Assembly (NCBI RefSeq): GCF_001423585.1
Contig: NZ_LMOP01000008.1
Span: 1,749,118 to 1,813,117, forward strand
Direction: 5' to 3'
Length of the DNA stretch: 64,000 nt
DNA from: Xanthomonas sp. Leaf148
GTDB taxonomy: Bacteria; Pseudomonadota; Gammaproteobacteria; Xanthomonadales; Xanthomonadaceae
The notes beneath the pieces are model-generated. The model made no database searches. It was not told the origin of the DNA and worked only from the letters and a program-made list of their open reading frames with translations. The translations under genes were made by a program, and so were the position numbers. Positions 1 through 8,535 of the stretch are shown here, piece by piece. The stretch's first letter is position 1, and each line of letters starts with the position of its first letter.

Positions 1-979
1 ACTGGTATTCGGCATCGTGGAAGCTCTTGGACAGGTACGGCGCCATCGCATCGCCCACGCGCCAGCGCAGGTAGGCCTTCCACTGCTCCGGCTTGATGCT
101 GACGATCATGCTGTCGAGCTGCTTGAACATCGCCGGGTCGGCCATCGACACCAGGTCGTCCTTGACGCCCTGCGCTTCCAGGAAGTCGGCCAGGCGCAGG
201 TTCTTGTACTGCTTGGTCAGCTCCTTGGTGGCGATCGGCGCGTAGTTGTTGAACGGGTTGTTGATGCCCTGCACCGACTGCGCGCTACGCGCCAGCGCGG
301 TTTCGATCTGCAGCACGGAGGCGGCATCGGCGTCGAGCTTGTCGGCCGGGGTGCCGGTCAGCGCCAGGATCTGCTTGACGTAGGCGCGGTAGCGGCCCAT
401 CAGCGCCTGGGTATCGGCATCGGTGCGGGTGTAGAAGGCCGGGTCCGGCAGGCCCATGCCGCCTTGCATGAAGTAGCCGATGTGGCGGTCGAGCGCCTTC
501 AGGTCCACGTCCGGGCCGAAGTTGAAGCCGACCGGGATGCCGACCTGATGCAGTGCGGCGATCGAAGCGGACACATCCTTGGCTTTCTTGATTGCGTCGA
601 TACGCGACAGCAAGGGAGCGATCGGATTGGAACCGTCCTTCTCCACCGCCGCCTCATCCAGGCCACTGGCCCAGAAGTCGCCCAGCAGCTTCTGCACGTT
701 GCCCTGCGGCGTCTTCATCGACGCGTCCAGCAATTCGCGTTGCTGCTGCAGGGCGCGCTCGGACAGCTGGCCCAGCGCGGTCACGGCGCCGGCCTGCGGC
801 ACCGGGTTGGCCTTGAGCCAGCTGGCGTTGGCGTAGTCGTAGAAATTGGTGCAGGCCGCAGACACGGCCGGGGCCTTGGGGGCTGCCTTCTTCTTGCGAG
901 CGGCGTCGGCGTCGGGGGCGGACAGCAGCGTGATCAGGCTGAAGCCAAGAGCGAGGGCAAGCGGGCGAATGGTGGGCAT
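1..979 (-). CDS. M13 family zinc metallopeptidase, secreted (partial, C-terminal part outside window)
   Basis: The first 326 codons of a neprilysin-like endopeptidase; the catalytic C-terminal half with the HExxH motif lies beyond base 1. The protein begins MPTIRPLALALGFSLITLL, a signal peptide with a plausible DADA cleavage site and no lipobox Cys, so it is probably periplasmic or secreted rather than a lipoprotein like its three neighbours. The N-terminal M13 domain is recognisable from ACTNFYDYANASWL, WASGLDEAAVE and GGMGLPDPAFYT, each aligning with the downstream-numbered paralogs. It is the last of four co-directional M13 genes. Diverged from the 700-residue pair, so an older paralog. 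Family assignment is firm; substrate is unknown. Confidence 0.9.
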   Translation of the reverse strand, partial: MPTIRPLALALGFSLITLLSAPDADAARKKKAAPKAPAVSAACTNFYDYANASWLKANPVPQAGAVTALGQLSERALQQQRELLDASMKTPQGNVQKLLGDFWASGLDEAAVEKDGSNPIAPLLSRIDAIKKAKDVSASIAALHQVGIPVGFNFGPDVDLKALDRHIGYFMQGGMGLPDPAFYTRTDADTQALMGRYRAYVKQILALTGTPADKLDADAASVLQIETALARSAQSVQGINNPFNNYAPIATKELTKQYKNLRLADFLEAQGVKDDLVSMADPAMFKQLDSMIVSIKPEQWKAYLRWRVGDAMAPYLSKSFHDAEYQ

Positions 980-1090
980 CGAGAAGAAGGGTGGCCAGAG
1001 TAAAGTCGGCGAAGTTTAGCAAGGCTGCGCCTCGCGCAGGCGGGGGCCCGCCGCCGTTCGTCATCGGTACCGGTAATTTGCATGAATGCG

Positions 1091-1114
1091 ACAGGCCCGC
1101 GGGTGCGGGCCTGT
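1091..1114 (-). terminator. Perfect 10-bp hairpin after M13 peptidase gene 2
   Basis: ACAGGCCCGC and its exact complement GCGGGCCTGT flank a GGGT loop, 52 bases beyond the stop codon of the minus-strand peptidase gene that ends at 1166. No T tract follows, so it may be a factor-dependent terminator or a transcript 3'-end stabiliser. A matching hairpin lies at the same place after the next paralog (3603-3626). Confidence 0.5.
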
Positions 1115-1165
1115 GCGTGTAGCTATCGTGTTGGAAGCGTTTGCAGGTAGTGACTCGCGCAGCGC

Positions 1166-3268
1166 CTACCAGATCACCACGCGGTCTTTCTCAGCCCGCA
1201 CCATTGCGTCGCCAGGTTTGCACGCAAACGCGGTGGCGAACTGCGGCATGTTCGAAGGTGCGGCGATGGCCCGCAGATTGTCGGGTGAGTGGGGGTCGCT
1301 TGCGAGGTAGACCAGCTGTTGCTGCTCGCGTGTGAGTCCACGCCAGTTACGCGCAAAGCCCAGGAAAAACCGCTGCTCGGGGCTGTACCCGTCAATAGTC
1401 GCAACGCCCTCGGGGTGCTGACGCAGCGCGGTCTGCAGCGCGTCGTAGGCAATGTTGATACCACCCAGGTCGGCGATGTTTTCGCCCAGGGTGAGTCTGC
1501 CGTTGACATGCATGTTGGGGTGACTGGGCAAGGGAACATAGGCATCGAACTGCTTCACCAAGCCGTCTGCACGTTGCTCAAATGCCTTGCGATCCTGCGC
1601 AGTCCACCAATTGACGTTGTTGCCCGCGCCATCGAACTGGCTGCCTTGATCGTCGAATCCATGCGTGGCTTCGTGCCCGATGATCGCACCGATGGCGCCG
1701 TAGTTCAGGGCGTCGTCGGCGTTGGCATCGAAGAACGGCGGTTGCAGGATGCCGGCCGGGAAATTGATGGTGTTGGTACTTGGGCTGTAGTACGCATTGA
1801 CCGTCTGCGGAGGCATCGACCAACGCTTGCGATCGGTGGGTTTGCCGATCTGGGCGATATCGTAGTGATAATTGAACTTGGCAGCGGCTTGAAGATTGCG
1901 GTAGTAGGCACCGGGAACGATCTCCAGCCCCGACCAGTCACGCCAGGTGTCCGGATAGCCGATCTTGGGCAGGAAGGCCTCCCACTTTGCAAGCGCCTTT
2001 GTTTTGGTTTCGTTGCTCATCCAGTCGACGTTTTCGATGCGCGTCTTGAGCGCTGCACGCACGTTGTCGACCAATTCGGTGGCGCGTTGCTTGGCTTCGG
2101 GCGTGAAGACTTTGGCGACGTAGAGTTGGCCAAGGCCTTCGCCCATGGCTCCGTCGACTGCGCGCAGCACGCGTTTCCAACGTGGGCGTTGCTCCAGTTG
2201 TCCGGACAGGGCCTTGCCATAGAAGGCGAAGTTGTTGTCGACGAATGCCTTGCTGAGCTGTCTGGATGCCGCGTCGATGGTATGGAAGCGCAGGTAGGCC
2301 TGCCACTGTGCGATCGGCGCACTGGCCAATTGCTGGTCGAACGTCGCGAAGAAGCGCGGTTGCGATAGCGAGAAGCCTGCGCCGACATCCACGCCTTGCG
2401 CGGCGAAGAAGTCTTTCCATGAAAAGTGCGGGGTGAGCTTGTTCGCCTCGGCAACGCTGACGAAGTGGTATTGGTTCTTGGGTTGGCGTGCATCGGTCGG
2501 GGTAAGCGAGGCGGCAGCCAGTCGCGATTCCAGTGCCATCACGTCTTTGGCTTGCGCCTTGGCCGCGTCGGCATCGCTGCCTGTGAGTTCGAACGACTTG
2601 GCGATGTAGGCCAGATAGGCCGCACGGATGGGAGCGTATTCGGCGGAGGTGTAGTAGTCCTTGGTCGGCAGGCCCAGGCCACCTTCGCTGGCAAAGGCGA
2701 TTTGCTGGTCTGCCTTGTGGAAGTCCGCGCTCGCGCCGAATTCGAAGACATTGCCATCGCCCTCCGCATAGCGGCTGGTGATGTAGCTGGCGACATCCTT
2801 GGCGGATTTCAGCGCCTCAATGGCTTTCAGCTGCGGACGGATCGGCTGGTCTCCCGCCGCTTCGATGGCGGCTTCGTCCATCCCCGTGGCGTAGAGCAGA
2901 CCAAGTTTGCGTGCAAGCGGGTCGGTTTGCTTGTCTGCCTGCCTCGCGGCGCTTTCAACGATCTCTCGCTGCGTGATCAGGCTCTTTTCCGTTAGTGTGT
3001 CGAACATGCCCCAACTGGTGCGGTCGGCTGGAATCGGATTGGCTTTGGCCCATTTGGCGTTGACGAACGTATCCAGGTTTTGGCAAGCGCTTGTTGCCGT
3101 GTCCAGCTCGTTGATGTCGAACGAGGGTTTCGTTGTGGCGGCGGTTGCCGATGCGCGCGTCGGCGCAGTCGGTTGCGCCGGCTTGTTGCTGTCGTCGGAT
3201 TCGCGCTTGCAGCCCGCCAAGGCCACAACCAGTGCCAGAGCGAGCGTAGAGGTCTTGATCGGTGACAT
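1166..3268 (-). CDS. M13 family zinc metallopeptidase lipoprotein (700 aa)
   Basis: Neprilysin/PepO-type endopeptidase expected to cut short peptides in the periplasm. The start MSPIKTSTLALALVVALAGC gives a classic lipobox (LAGC, Cys20), so it is a lipid-anchored envelope protein. The N-terminal M13 domain occupies about residues 50-430 and the catalytic domain about 480-700. The zinc motif HEATH is at 532-536, followed by the third ligand in ENIAD at 596-600; the protein ends in the family-typical VVIW. Length matches the family (about 670-720). It is near-identical in architecture and length to the next gene (3663-5765), indicating tandem duplication. An 18-bp box and a 3' hairpin are shared with that paralog. 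Confidence 0.95.
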   Translation of the reverse strand: MSPIKTSTLALALVVALAGCKRESDDSNKPAQPTAPTRASATAATTKPSFDINELDTATSACQNLDTFVNAKWAKANPIPADRTSWGMFDTLTEKSLITQREIVESAARQADKQTDPLARKLGLLYATGMDEAAIEAAGDQPIRPQLKAIEALKSAKDVASYITSRYAEGDGNVFEFGASADFHKADQQIAFASEGGLGLPTKDYYTSAEYAPIRAAYLAYIAKSFELTGSDADAAKAQAKDVMALESRLAAASLTPTDARQPKNQYHFVSVAEANKLTPHFSWKDFFAAQGVDVGAGFSLSQPRFFATFDQQLASAPIAQWQAYLRFHTIDAASRQLSKAFVDNNFAFYGKALSGQLEQRPRWKRVLRAVDGAMGEGLGQLYVAKVFTPEAKQRATELVDNVRAALKTRIENVDWMSNETKTKALAKWEAFLPKIGYPDTWRDWSGLEIVPGAYYRNLQAAAKFNYHYDIAQIGKPTDRKRWSMPPQTVNAYYSPSTNTINFPAGILQPPFFDANADDALNYGAIGAIIGHEATHGFDDQGSQFDGAGNNVNWWTAQDRKAFEQRADGLVKQFDAYVPLPSHPNMHVNGRLTLGENIADLGGINIAYDALQTALRQHPEGVATIDGYSPEQRFFLGFARNWRGLTREQQQLVYLASDPHSPDNLRAIAAPSNMPQFATAFACKPGDAMVRAEKDRVVIW

Positions 3269-3331
3269 GGAAGCTCAGTCGGGTGAAAGAGCACCCAGCG
3301 TAAGCGGGCACGGCCTTGCGGGCGCATGCGG

Positions 3332-3349
3332 TGAGCTTTGTTGAGGCTT
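3332..3349 (-). promoter_or_regulatory. 18-bp box conserved upstream of two M13 paralogs (copy 1)
   Basis: The plus-strand sequence TGAGCTTTGTTGAGGCTT occurs 63 bases upstream of the start codon of the 1166-3268 gene and is exactly repeated upstream of the 3663-5765 gene, while the bases around it have diverged. It may be an operator, promoter part or untranslated-leader element. No regulator can be named. Confidence 0.45.
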
Positions 3350-3602
3350 TGCTGGCAGCCGCGGTTCACGCAGCGGCTGCAGCGTACCTGGTGGGAGGAG
3401 TGCAGGGCTGGCGGTACCTGGCGGCACTGGCCGATACCCGCAAGAAAACGGCGACCCAATGAGGAGCGAAGGTCAGCGTGCCAAGGGTGGCATCGAGAAC
3501 AAGAGTGGCCAACCCAAGGCGCCGGGTGATCAAGACAGCTTGCTGCACAGACAGGTGCGCGCTGTCGTCTGTCATCGGTACCGGCCGTTTGCAACGAATG
3601 CG

Positions 3603-3626
3603 ATAGGCCCGCGTGAGCGGGCCTAT
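3603..3626 (-). terminator. Perfect 10-bp hairpin after M13 peptidase gene 3
   Basis: ATAGGCCCGC and GCGGGCCTAT enclose a GTGA tetraloop 37 bases past the stop of the minus-strand gene ending at 3663. There is no T tract. Two compensating changes against the hairpin at 1091-1114 (the outer A-T/C-G pair differs but pairing is kept) argue that the RNA structure is under selection. Confidence 0.5.
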
Positions 3627-3662
3627 GCAGTGGGTCCAGCAGCACAGCGCTCGCAGCCGCGC

Positions 3663-5765
3663 TTACCAGATCACCACGCGGTCCTTGTCGGGCCGCACCA
3701 TCGCATCGCCCGGCTTGCAGGCGAAGGCGGTGGCGAACTGCGGCATGTTGGCGGGAGAGGCGATGGCGCGCAGCATGCTTGGCGCGTGCGGATCCGAGGC
3801 CAGGGCGACCATCTGCTGTTGCTCGCGCACGCGTTGACGCCAGCTGCGCGCAAAAGCCAGAAAGAAACGTTGCTCGGGACTGTAGCCGTCGATCGCCTTT
3901 GCCCGCTCGGGATGCTGATGCAGGGCGGTCTGCAGCGCGTCGTAGGCCACGTTGGTGCCGCCCAGGTCGGCGATGTTTTCGCCCAGGGTGAGCTTGCCGT
4001 TGACGTGCAGTGTCGGGTGTTTCGGCATTGGGGTATAGGCATCGAACTGTTTGACCAACTGCGCGCTGCGCTGCTCGAACTTGCGTCGATCCTCGGCCGT
4101 CCACCAGTTGACGTTGTTGCCTGCACCATCGAACTGGCTGCCCTCGTCGTCGAACCCATGGCTGGCCTCGTGACCGATCACCGCGCCAATGCCGCCATAG
4201 TTCAATGCATCGTCTGCGGCGGCGTCGAAATACGGTGGCTGCAGGATTCCCGCAGGGAAATTGATCGAATTGGTGCCAGGGTCGTAGTACGCGTTGACTG
4301 TCTGCGGGGTCATCTGCCAACGTGTGCGGTCAGTCGGTTTACCGATCTGCGCGATGTCGTAGCGATAGTTGAACTTGGCCGCTGCCTGCAGATTGCGGTA
4401 ATACGCGCCGGGGACGATCTCCAACCCGGACCAATCACGCCAGGTATCCGGATAGCCGATCTTGGGCAGGAAGGTGTTCCACTTGGCGATGGCCTTGGCC
4501 TTGGTCTCCGCGCTCATCCAGTCGACGTTCTCGATGCGCGTCTTGAGCGCGGCGCGGACGTTGTCCACCAGCTCGCCGGCGCGCTGTTTGGCCTCGGGCG
4601 TAAACACCTTGGCGACGTAGAGCTGACCCACGCCTTCGCCCATTGCGCCATTGACCGCGTGCAGGACTTGCTTCCAGCGCGGCGGCTGTTCCGGCTGCCC
4701 GGACAGGGTCTCGTCGTAGAAGGCAAACTGGTTGTCGACAAAAACCTTGCTGAGTCGCGAAGAGGCGCCATCGATGGCGTGGAAGCGCAGGTAGGCTTGC
4801 CACTGCGCAACGGGCGCGCTGGCCAGCTCGTGGTCGAACGCCGCGAAAAAGCGCGGCTGTGCCAGCGAGAATCCGCTGCCGGCGTCCACACCCTGGGCGG
4901 CGAAGAAATCCTTCCAGGAAAAATGCGGTGTGAGCTTGTCAGCCTCGGCGATGCTGAGCAGGTGGTACTGGTTCTTGGGTTCGCGTGCGTCCACCGGTGC
5001 CAGCGATGCGGCGGCCAGGCGCGTTTCAAGTGCCAGTACATCCTTCGCCTGCGTCTTGGCGGCATCGGCGGTGCTGCCGGTGAGCTCGAACGACTTGGCG
5101 ATATAGGCAAGATAGGCCGCGCGGATGGGCGCGTGTTCTGCGTCGGTGTAATAGTCCTTGGTCGGCAGGCCAAGACCGCCTTCCTGCGTAAAGGCGATTT
5201 GGATCGCGGCATTGTGGAAGTCCGCGCCCGCACCGAATGCGAACACCTGAGCATCGCCTTCGCCATGACGGCTGATGATGTAAGCGGCGACATCCTTGCC
5301 GGACGTCAATGCGGCAATGGCGTCCAGCTGTGGCTGGATCGGCTGAGCGCCAGCTGCTTCGATGGCGGCTTCGTCCATGCCGGCGGCATAGAGCGTGCCG
5401 ATTTTCTGCTCCAGCGACGTTGGATGTTTGCCTGGCTGGGCGGCGGCAGTTTCAACAATATTGCGTTGAATAGCCTTGCTTTTTTCGGACAGGATTTCGT
5501 CCACGCCCCAGCTGGTGTGGTCGGGCGGAATCGGATTGGTGCTTGCCCAGCTGCCGTTGACGAATTCGTCAAGGTTCTGACAGGCGCTGGCTGCTGGGCC
5601 GAGTTCGCTGATGTCGAACGCAGGCGTTGCCGGGGTAGCAGGGGCAGCCGCAGATGTCTGCGGTGCGGTGTTTGCCGGCGTGCCGATGTCTTCGGCGTTG
5701 CGCTTGCAGCCCGCCAGTGCCACAAGCAGTGCAACGGCGAGCGTGGAAGTCTTGAACAATGGCAT
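3663..5765 (-). CDS. M13 family zinc metallopeptidase lipoprotein (700 aa), tandem paralog
   Basis: Second of the duplicated pair. I take the start at MPLFKTSTLAVALLVALAGC, which yields a lipobox Cys20 and exactly the 700-residue length of its neighbour; the reading frame runs 22 codons further upstream but that extension lacks signal-peptide features. The zinc ligands are HEASH at 532-536 and ENIAD at 596-600, with VVIW at the C-terminus. The two proteins are colinear without gaps over the catalytic domain and differ mostly in the linker after the lipobox and at scattered surface positions. A peptidase of the envelope is the expected role; division of labour between the copies is unknown. 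Confidence 0.95.
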   Translation of the reverse strand: MPLFKTSTLAVALLVALAGCKRNAEDIGTPANTAPQTSAAAPATPATPAFDISELGPAASACQNLDEFVNGSWASTNPIPPDHTSWGVDEILSEKSKAIQRNIVETAAAQPGKHPTSLEQKIGTLYAAGMDEAAIEAAGAQPIQPQLDAIAALTSGKDVAAYIISRHGEGDAQVFAFGAGADFHNAAIQIAFTQEGGLGLPTKDYYTDAEHAPIRAAYLAYIAKSFELTGSTADAAKTQAKDVLALETRLAAASLAPVDAREPKNQYHLLSIAEADKLTPHFSWKDFFAAQGVDAGSGFSLAQPRFFAAFDHELASAPVAQWQAYLRFHAIDGASSRLSKVFVDNQFAFYDETLSGQPEQPPRWKQVLHAVNGAMGEGVGQLYVAKVFTPEAKQRAGELVDNVRAALKTRIENVDWMSAETKAKAIAKWNTFLPKIGYPDTWRDWSGLEIVPGAYYRNLQAAAKFNYRYDIAQIGKPTDRTRWQMTPQTVNAYYDPGTNSINFPAGILQPPYFDAAADDALNYGGIGAVIGHEASHGFDDEGSQFDGAGNNVNWWTAEDRRKFEQRSAQLVKQFDAYTPMPKHPTLHVNGKLTLGENIADLGGTNVAYDALQTALHQHPERAKAIDGYSPEQRFFLAFARSWRQRVREQQQMVALASDPHAPSMLRAIASPANMPQFATAFACKPGDAMVRPDKDRVVIW

Positions 5766-5833
5766 GAACGTCGGCCGTGTAAGAAACGAGGAACGCCGAG
5801 CATAAGCGGGCGCGGCCCTGCCTGCGTACACGT

Positions 5834-5851
5834 TGAGCTTTGTTGAGGCTT
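5834..5851 (-). promoter_or_regulatory. 18-bp box conserved upstream of two M13 paralogs (copy 2)
   Basis: Exact copy of the box at 3332-3349, here 68 bases upstream of the chosen start of the 3663-5765 gene. The near-constant distance and exact identity against a diverged background suggest a regulatory or leader-RNA role. Confidence 0.45.
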
Positions 5852-6011
5852 ATGCGCCGATACCGTGATGGATGCAGGTCCAACCGCGTGCAGTGTGCCG
5901 CGAGGGCGGCGGTCGGATGCTTGACGCGGTTGGTTGAATTGTTGTCGGTCGCAATGCATGTGGCTGGCCGGCGTGATTCACCTACCAAGCAAAAGAAAAA
6001 GCGACAGAATC

Positions 6012-6047
6012 AAAAAAAACGGGCGACGATCTTTCGATCGCCGCCCG
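6012..6047 (-). terminator. Rho-independent terminator of M13 peptidase gene 4
   Basis: Reading on the minus strand, an 11-bp stem (CGGGCGGCGAT with one G-T type mismatch position, complement CGACGATCG region) is followed by eight T residues, 24 bases after the stop codon at 6071. This is a canonical intrinsic terminator and separates this gene from the duplicated pair. The surrounding spacer 5766-6070 holds no gene. Confidence 0.85.
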
Positions 6048-6070
6048 CCTGATTTACCACGCGTGCGCAA

Positions 6071-8194
6071 TTACCAGATCACAACCTGCTGATCGCCCTG
6101 ACGCACCATCGCATCGCCTGCCTTGCACGAGAACGCGGCGGCAAATGCCGGCATGTTCGACGGTGCACCGATGGCGCGGAAGTTGGCTGGCGCGTGCGGG
6201 TCGGTCTTCAACCGCACTACCAGTTCTTCCGGGGTGAAGTTGCGACGCCACACCGTGGCCCAGTTGAGGAAGAAGCGCTGGTCGCGGGTGATGCCGTCGG
6301 TCTTGGGGTCGTCCTTGCCGGCAGTAGCGGTCTTCATGGCGTCGTAAGCGGTGTTGAGGCCGCCCAGGTCGGCGATGTTTTCGCCCAGGGTCAGGTCGCC
6401 CTTGACCTTGTCGCCAGCCGGCGTGCGGTAGCCGTCGAACTGCGCGACGAGCTTGCCGGTGCGGCCCTTGAACGCATCCAGATCCTTTTGCGTCCACCAA
6501 CCCGGATCAGGGATGAAGTTGCCATCGGCACCGAAGCGGCTGCCCTGGTCGTCGTAACCGTGCGTCATTTCATGCCCGATCACCGCGCCGATACCACCGT
6601 AGTTCATTTCCTCCGGTGCATTCGGGTCGAAGAACGGCGGCTGCAGGATGGCGGCCGGGAACACGATCTCGTTCTGCAGCGGGTTGTAATAGGCATTGAC
6701 CGTCTGCGGGCTCATGCCCCATTCGGTCTTGTCCACCGGCTTGCCGACCTTGGACAGGTTCCACTTGTAGTTGAATTCCTGCGCGGCCAACACGTTGCCC
6801 AGGTAGCTATCGCGACTGGTGGCAAGGCCGTTCCACTCGCGCCACTTGTCCGGGAAGCCGATCTTGGGCGTGAAGCTTTCCCACTTGGCGATCGCCTTGG
6901 CCTTGGTCTCCGGACTCATCCAGTCCAGCTTCTCGATGCGCGCCTTCAATGCGGTGCGCAGGTTGCTCACCAGGGTTTCCATCTTGGCTTTGGAATCGGC
7001 CGGGAAGGCGACCTTGACGTACATCTGGCCCAGCGTTTCGCCGGCCTGGCCGTTGATGGTGGCCAGCACGCGCTTCCAGCGCGGCTTGATTTCCTTCTGG
7101 CCGCGCAGGGTCTTGTTGTAGAACGCGAAGTTCTCATCGACGAACGGCTGGCTCAGGAACGGCGAAGCGCTATCGACGGCGTGGAAGCGCAAGTAAGCGC
7201 GCCAGATCGCCGGGTCGGTGTCGGCGATCATCTTGCTCACTTCCTGATGGAAGGCCGGGATCGCCAGCGAGAACATCTCCGGCGTGGCCACGCCCTGCGA
7301 CTTGAAGAACTCGGTCCACGACCAGTTCGGGGTCAGCTTGTCGGCATCGGCCGGGGAAATCGGGTTATAGGCCAGCGAGGCGTCGCGCGACATCTGCGTG
7401 CTGGTCTTGGAGACCTTGGCCAGGCGGGTTTCGAACGCGACCACCTGCTTGGCCTGCGCGGTGGCATCGGCTGCCGCGACGCCGGACAGCTCCAGCACCT
7501 TGGCGATGTGCGCCTGGTATGCCTCCAGCTTGGCCTTGTTGCCGGCGCTGGTGTAGTACTCCGGGTCCGGCAGGCCCAGGCCGCCCTGCATGGCGTAGGC
7601 GATGTTCTGGCTGGACTTCTTGAAATCGGCTTCGGCGCCGAAGCTGAAGAGCGCGTTGTCGCCCTTGGCGGCGCTGCTGCGCAGATAGTCGACCAGCTTG
7701 GCCTGGTCGCTGATGGCGTCGATGGCGCCCAGCTGCGGCTTCAGCGGCTCGATGCCCTGGGCGTTGATCTTGGCTTCGTCCATGCCGGTCGACCACAGGT
7801 CGCCGACGATCTTTTCCACACCGGTGGCGCCGGTGTCGGCCGCGGCCTGTTCGGCCAGCTGCTGCTGGATTGCGTTGGAGCGCTCGTCGAGCATTTCGAA
7901 CGCGCCCCAGCTGGTGCGGTCGCCCGGCACCGGATTGGCAGCCAGGAACTTGGCGTTTGCGTAGGCGTTCAGATCGGTACAGGCGTTGCCATTGGCATCC
8001 AGATCGGCCGCGGTGAATTGGTTCACCGCCGGCAGCTTGCTCTGGTCCAGGGTCAGCGTCTTGGGCGCGGCGGGCGCGGCCGCTGCAGTATCGCCAGCCG
8101 GGGCCGCAGGCGCGGCGTCGTCGGACTTCTTGCAACCGCTCAGCGCGGCCGCTACGGCCAGGGTCAGCGTCAATAGATGAGGTGTTCGAATCAC
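6071..8194 (-). CDS. M13 family zinc metallopeptidase lipoprotein (707 aa)
   Basis: PepO/neprilysin-type endopeptidase. I start at a GTG (VIRTPHLLTLTLAVAAALSGC): it is preceded at 5 bases by GGAG and gives a lipobox (LSGC), whereas the open frame continues over 100 codons upstream without any signal sequence. The zinc motif is HEMTH at 541-545, with ENIAD following at 605-609; the C-terminus is VVIW. A low-complexity Ala/Pro linker follows the lipid-anchored Cys. It shares all domains with the 1166-3268 and 3663-5765 genes but is more diverged. It has its own terminator and its own upstream region, so it is probably transcribed alone. Confidence 0.93.
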   Translation of the reverse strand: MIRTPHLLTLTLAVAAALSGCKKSDDAAPAAPAGDTAAAAPAAPKTLTLDQSKLPAVNQFTAADLDANGNACTDLNAYANAKFLAANPVPGDRTSWGAFEMLDERSNAIQQQLAEQAAADTGATGVEKIVGDLWSTGMDEAKINAQGIEPLKPQLGAIDAISDQAKLVDYLRSSAAKGDNALFSFGAEADFKKSSQNIAYAMQGGLGLPDPEYYTSAGNKAKLEAYQAHIAKVLELSGVAAADATAQAKQVVAFETRLAKVSKTSTQMSRDASLAYNPISPADADKLTPNWSWTEFFKSQGVATPEMFSLAIPAFHQEVSKMIADTDPAIWRAYLRFHAVDSASPFLSQPFVDENFAFYNKTLRGQKEIKPRWKRVLATINGQAGETLGQMYVKVAFPADSKAKMETLVSNLRTALKARIEKLDWMSPETKAKAIAKWESFTPKIGFPDKWREWNGLATSRDSYLGNVLAAQEFNYKWNLSKVGKPVDKTEWGMSPQTVNAYYNPLQNEIVFPAAILQPPFFDPNAPEEMNYGGIGAVIGHEMTHGYDDQGSRFGADGNFIPDPGWWTQKDLDAFKGRTGKLVAQFDGYRTPAGDKVKGDLTLGENIADLGGLNTAYDAMKTATAGKDDPKTDGITRDQRFFLNWATVWRRNFTPEELVVRLKTDPHAPANFRAIGAPSNMPAFAAAFSCKAGDAMVRQGDQQVVIW

Positions 8195-8535
8195 AAAGGC
8201 TCCAGGAGCGACAGTCGATTGGGAAGCCCCGTCACGGGGCCGTGGCCGGCACTCTACGCCTCGCCAGCCGACAGGCATGGTGTCGAAGGTCATGGATGCG
8301 GGGTGTGTAGAAACGCGGGTTCGGGGTGCGCTTGCGTGCCGCTGCGCGCGCATGGGACTGCACCTAGCGGCAGTCCGGTGCTGTCGCGTTCCACGCGCCG
8401 CGGCTCCGGACCACACTCGTGGTCGCTTGGCCTGGTCGTCGATGTCTATGGAGGTGAGCGGACAGCGCATAGCGATCGAGGCAGCCGCCATTGCTCGAAT
8501 GGTCCGGCTGCGCAAGCGGTGCTATATACGGCTGC
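8195..8535. other. Divergent promoter region, M13 peptidase / FAD oxidoreductase
   Basis: A 341-bp spacer between oppositely transcribed genes. Apart from the palindrome at 8226-8240 I see no clear promoter hexamers on either strand and no gene. Confidence 0.5.
8226..8240. promoter_or_regulatory. 15-bp perfect palindrome upstream of M13 peptidase gene 4
   Basis: GCCCCGTCACGGGGC, two 7-base arms around one central base, lies 31 bases before the GTG start of the minus-strand peptidase gene. The position suits an operator overlapping the promoter or leader; a 1-base loop makes an RNA hairpin unlikely. The binding protein is unknown. Confidence 0.35.

Larger units (their letters stand above)
3269..3662. 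other. 394-bp spacer between duplicated M13 genes
   Basis: No credible gene. It holds the 5' region of the 1166-3268 peptidase gene (including the box at 3332-3349) and the 3' hairpin of the 3663-5765 gene. The end near 3570-3626 resembles the spacer at 1060-1114: both have a shared GTCATCGGTACCGG stretch and then the GGCCCGC hairpin, so the duplication included flanking DNA. Confidence 0.7.

Noticed and set aside
2992-4320. Minus-strand frame overlapping two peptidase genes and their spacer
   Set aside because: Out-of-frame reading of duplicated peptidase DNA; motifs appear only in the correct frame.
3459-5846. 795-codon open frame opposite the M13 peptidase
   Set aside because: Antisense shadow; the protein is Arg/Gly/Val-rich without motifs, and it covers both coding and spacer DNA.
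6194-8176. 660-codon open frame opposite the fourth M13 gene
   Set aside because: Same GC-driven shadow; the minus strand carries HEMTH and ENIAD.
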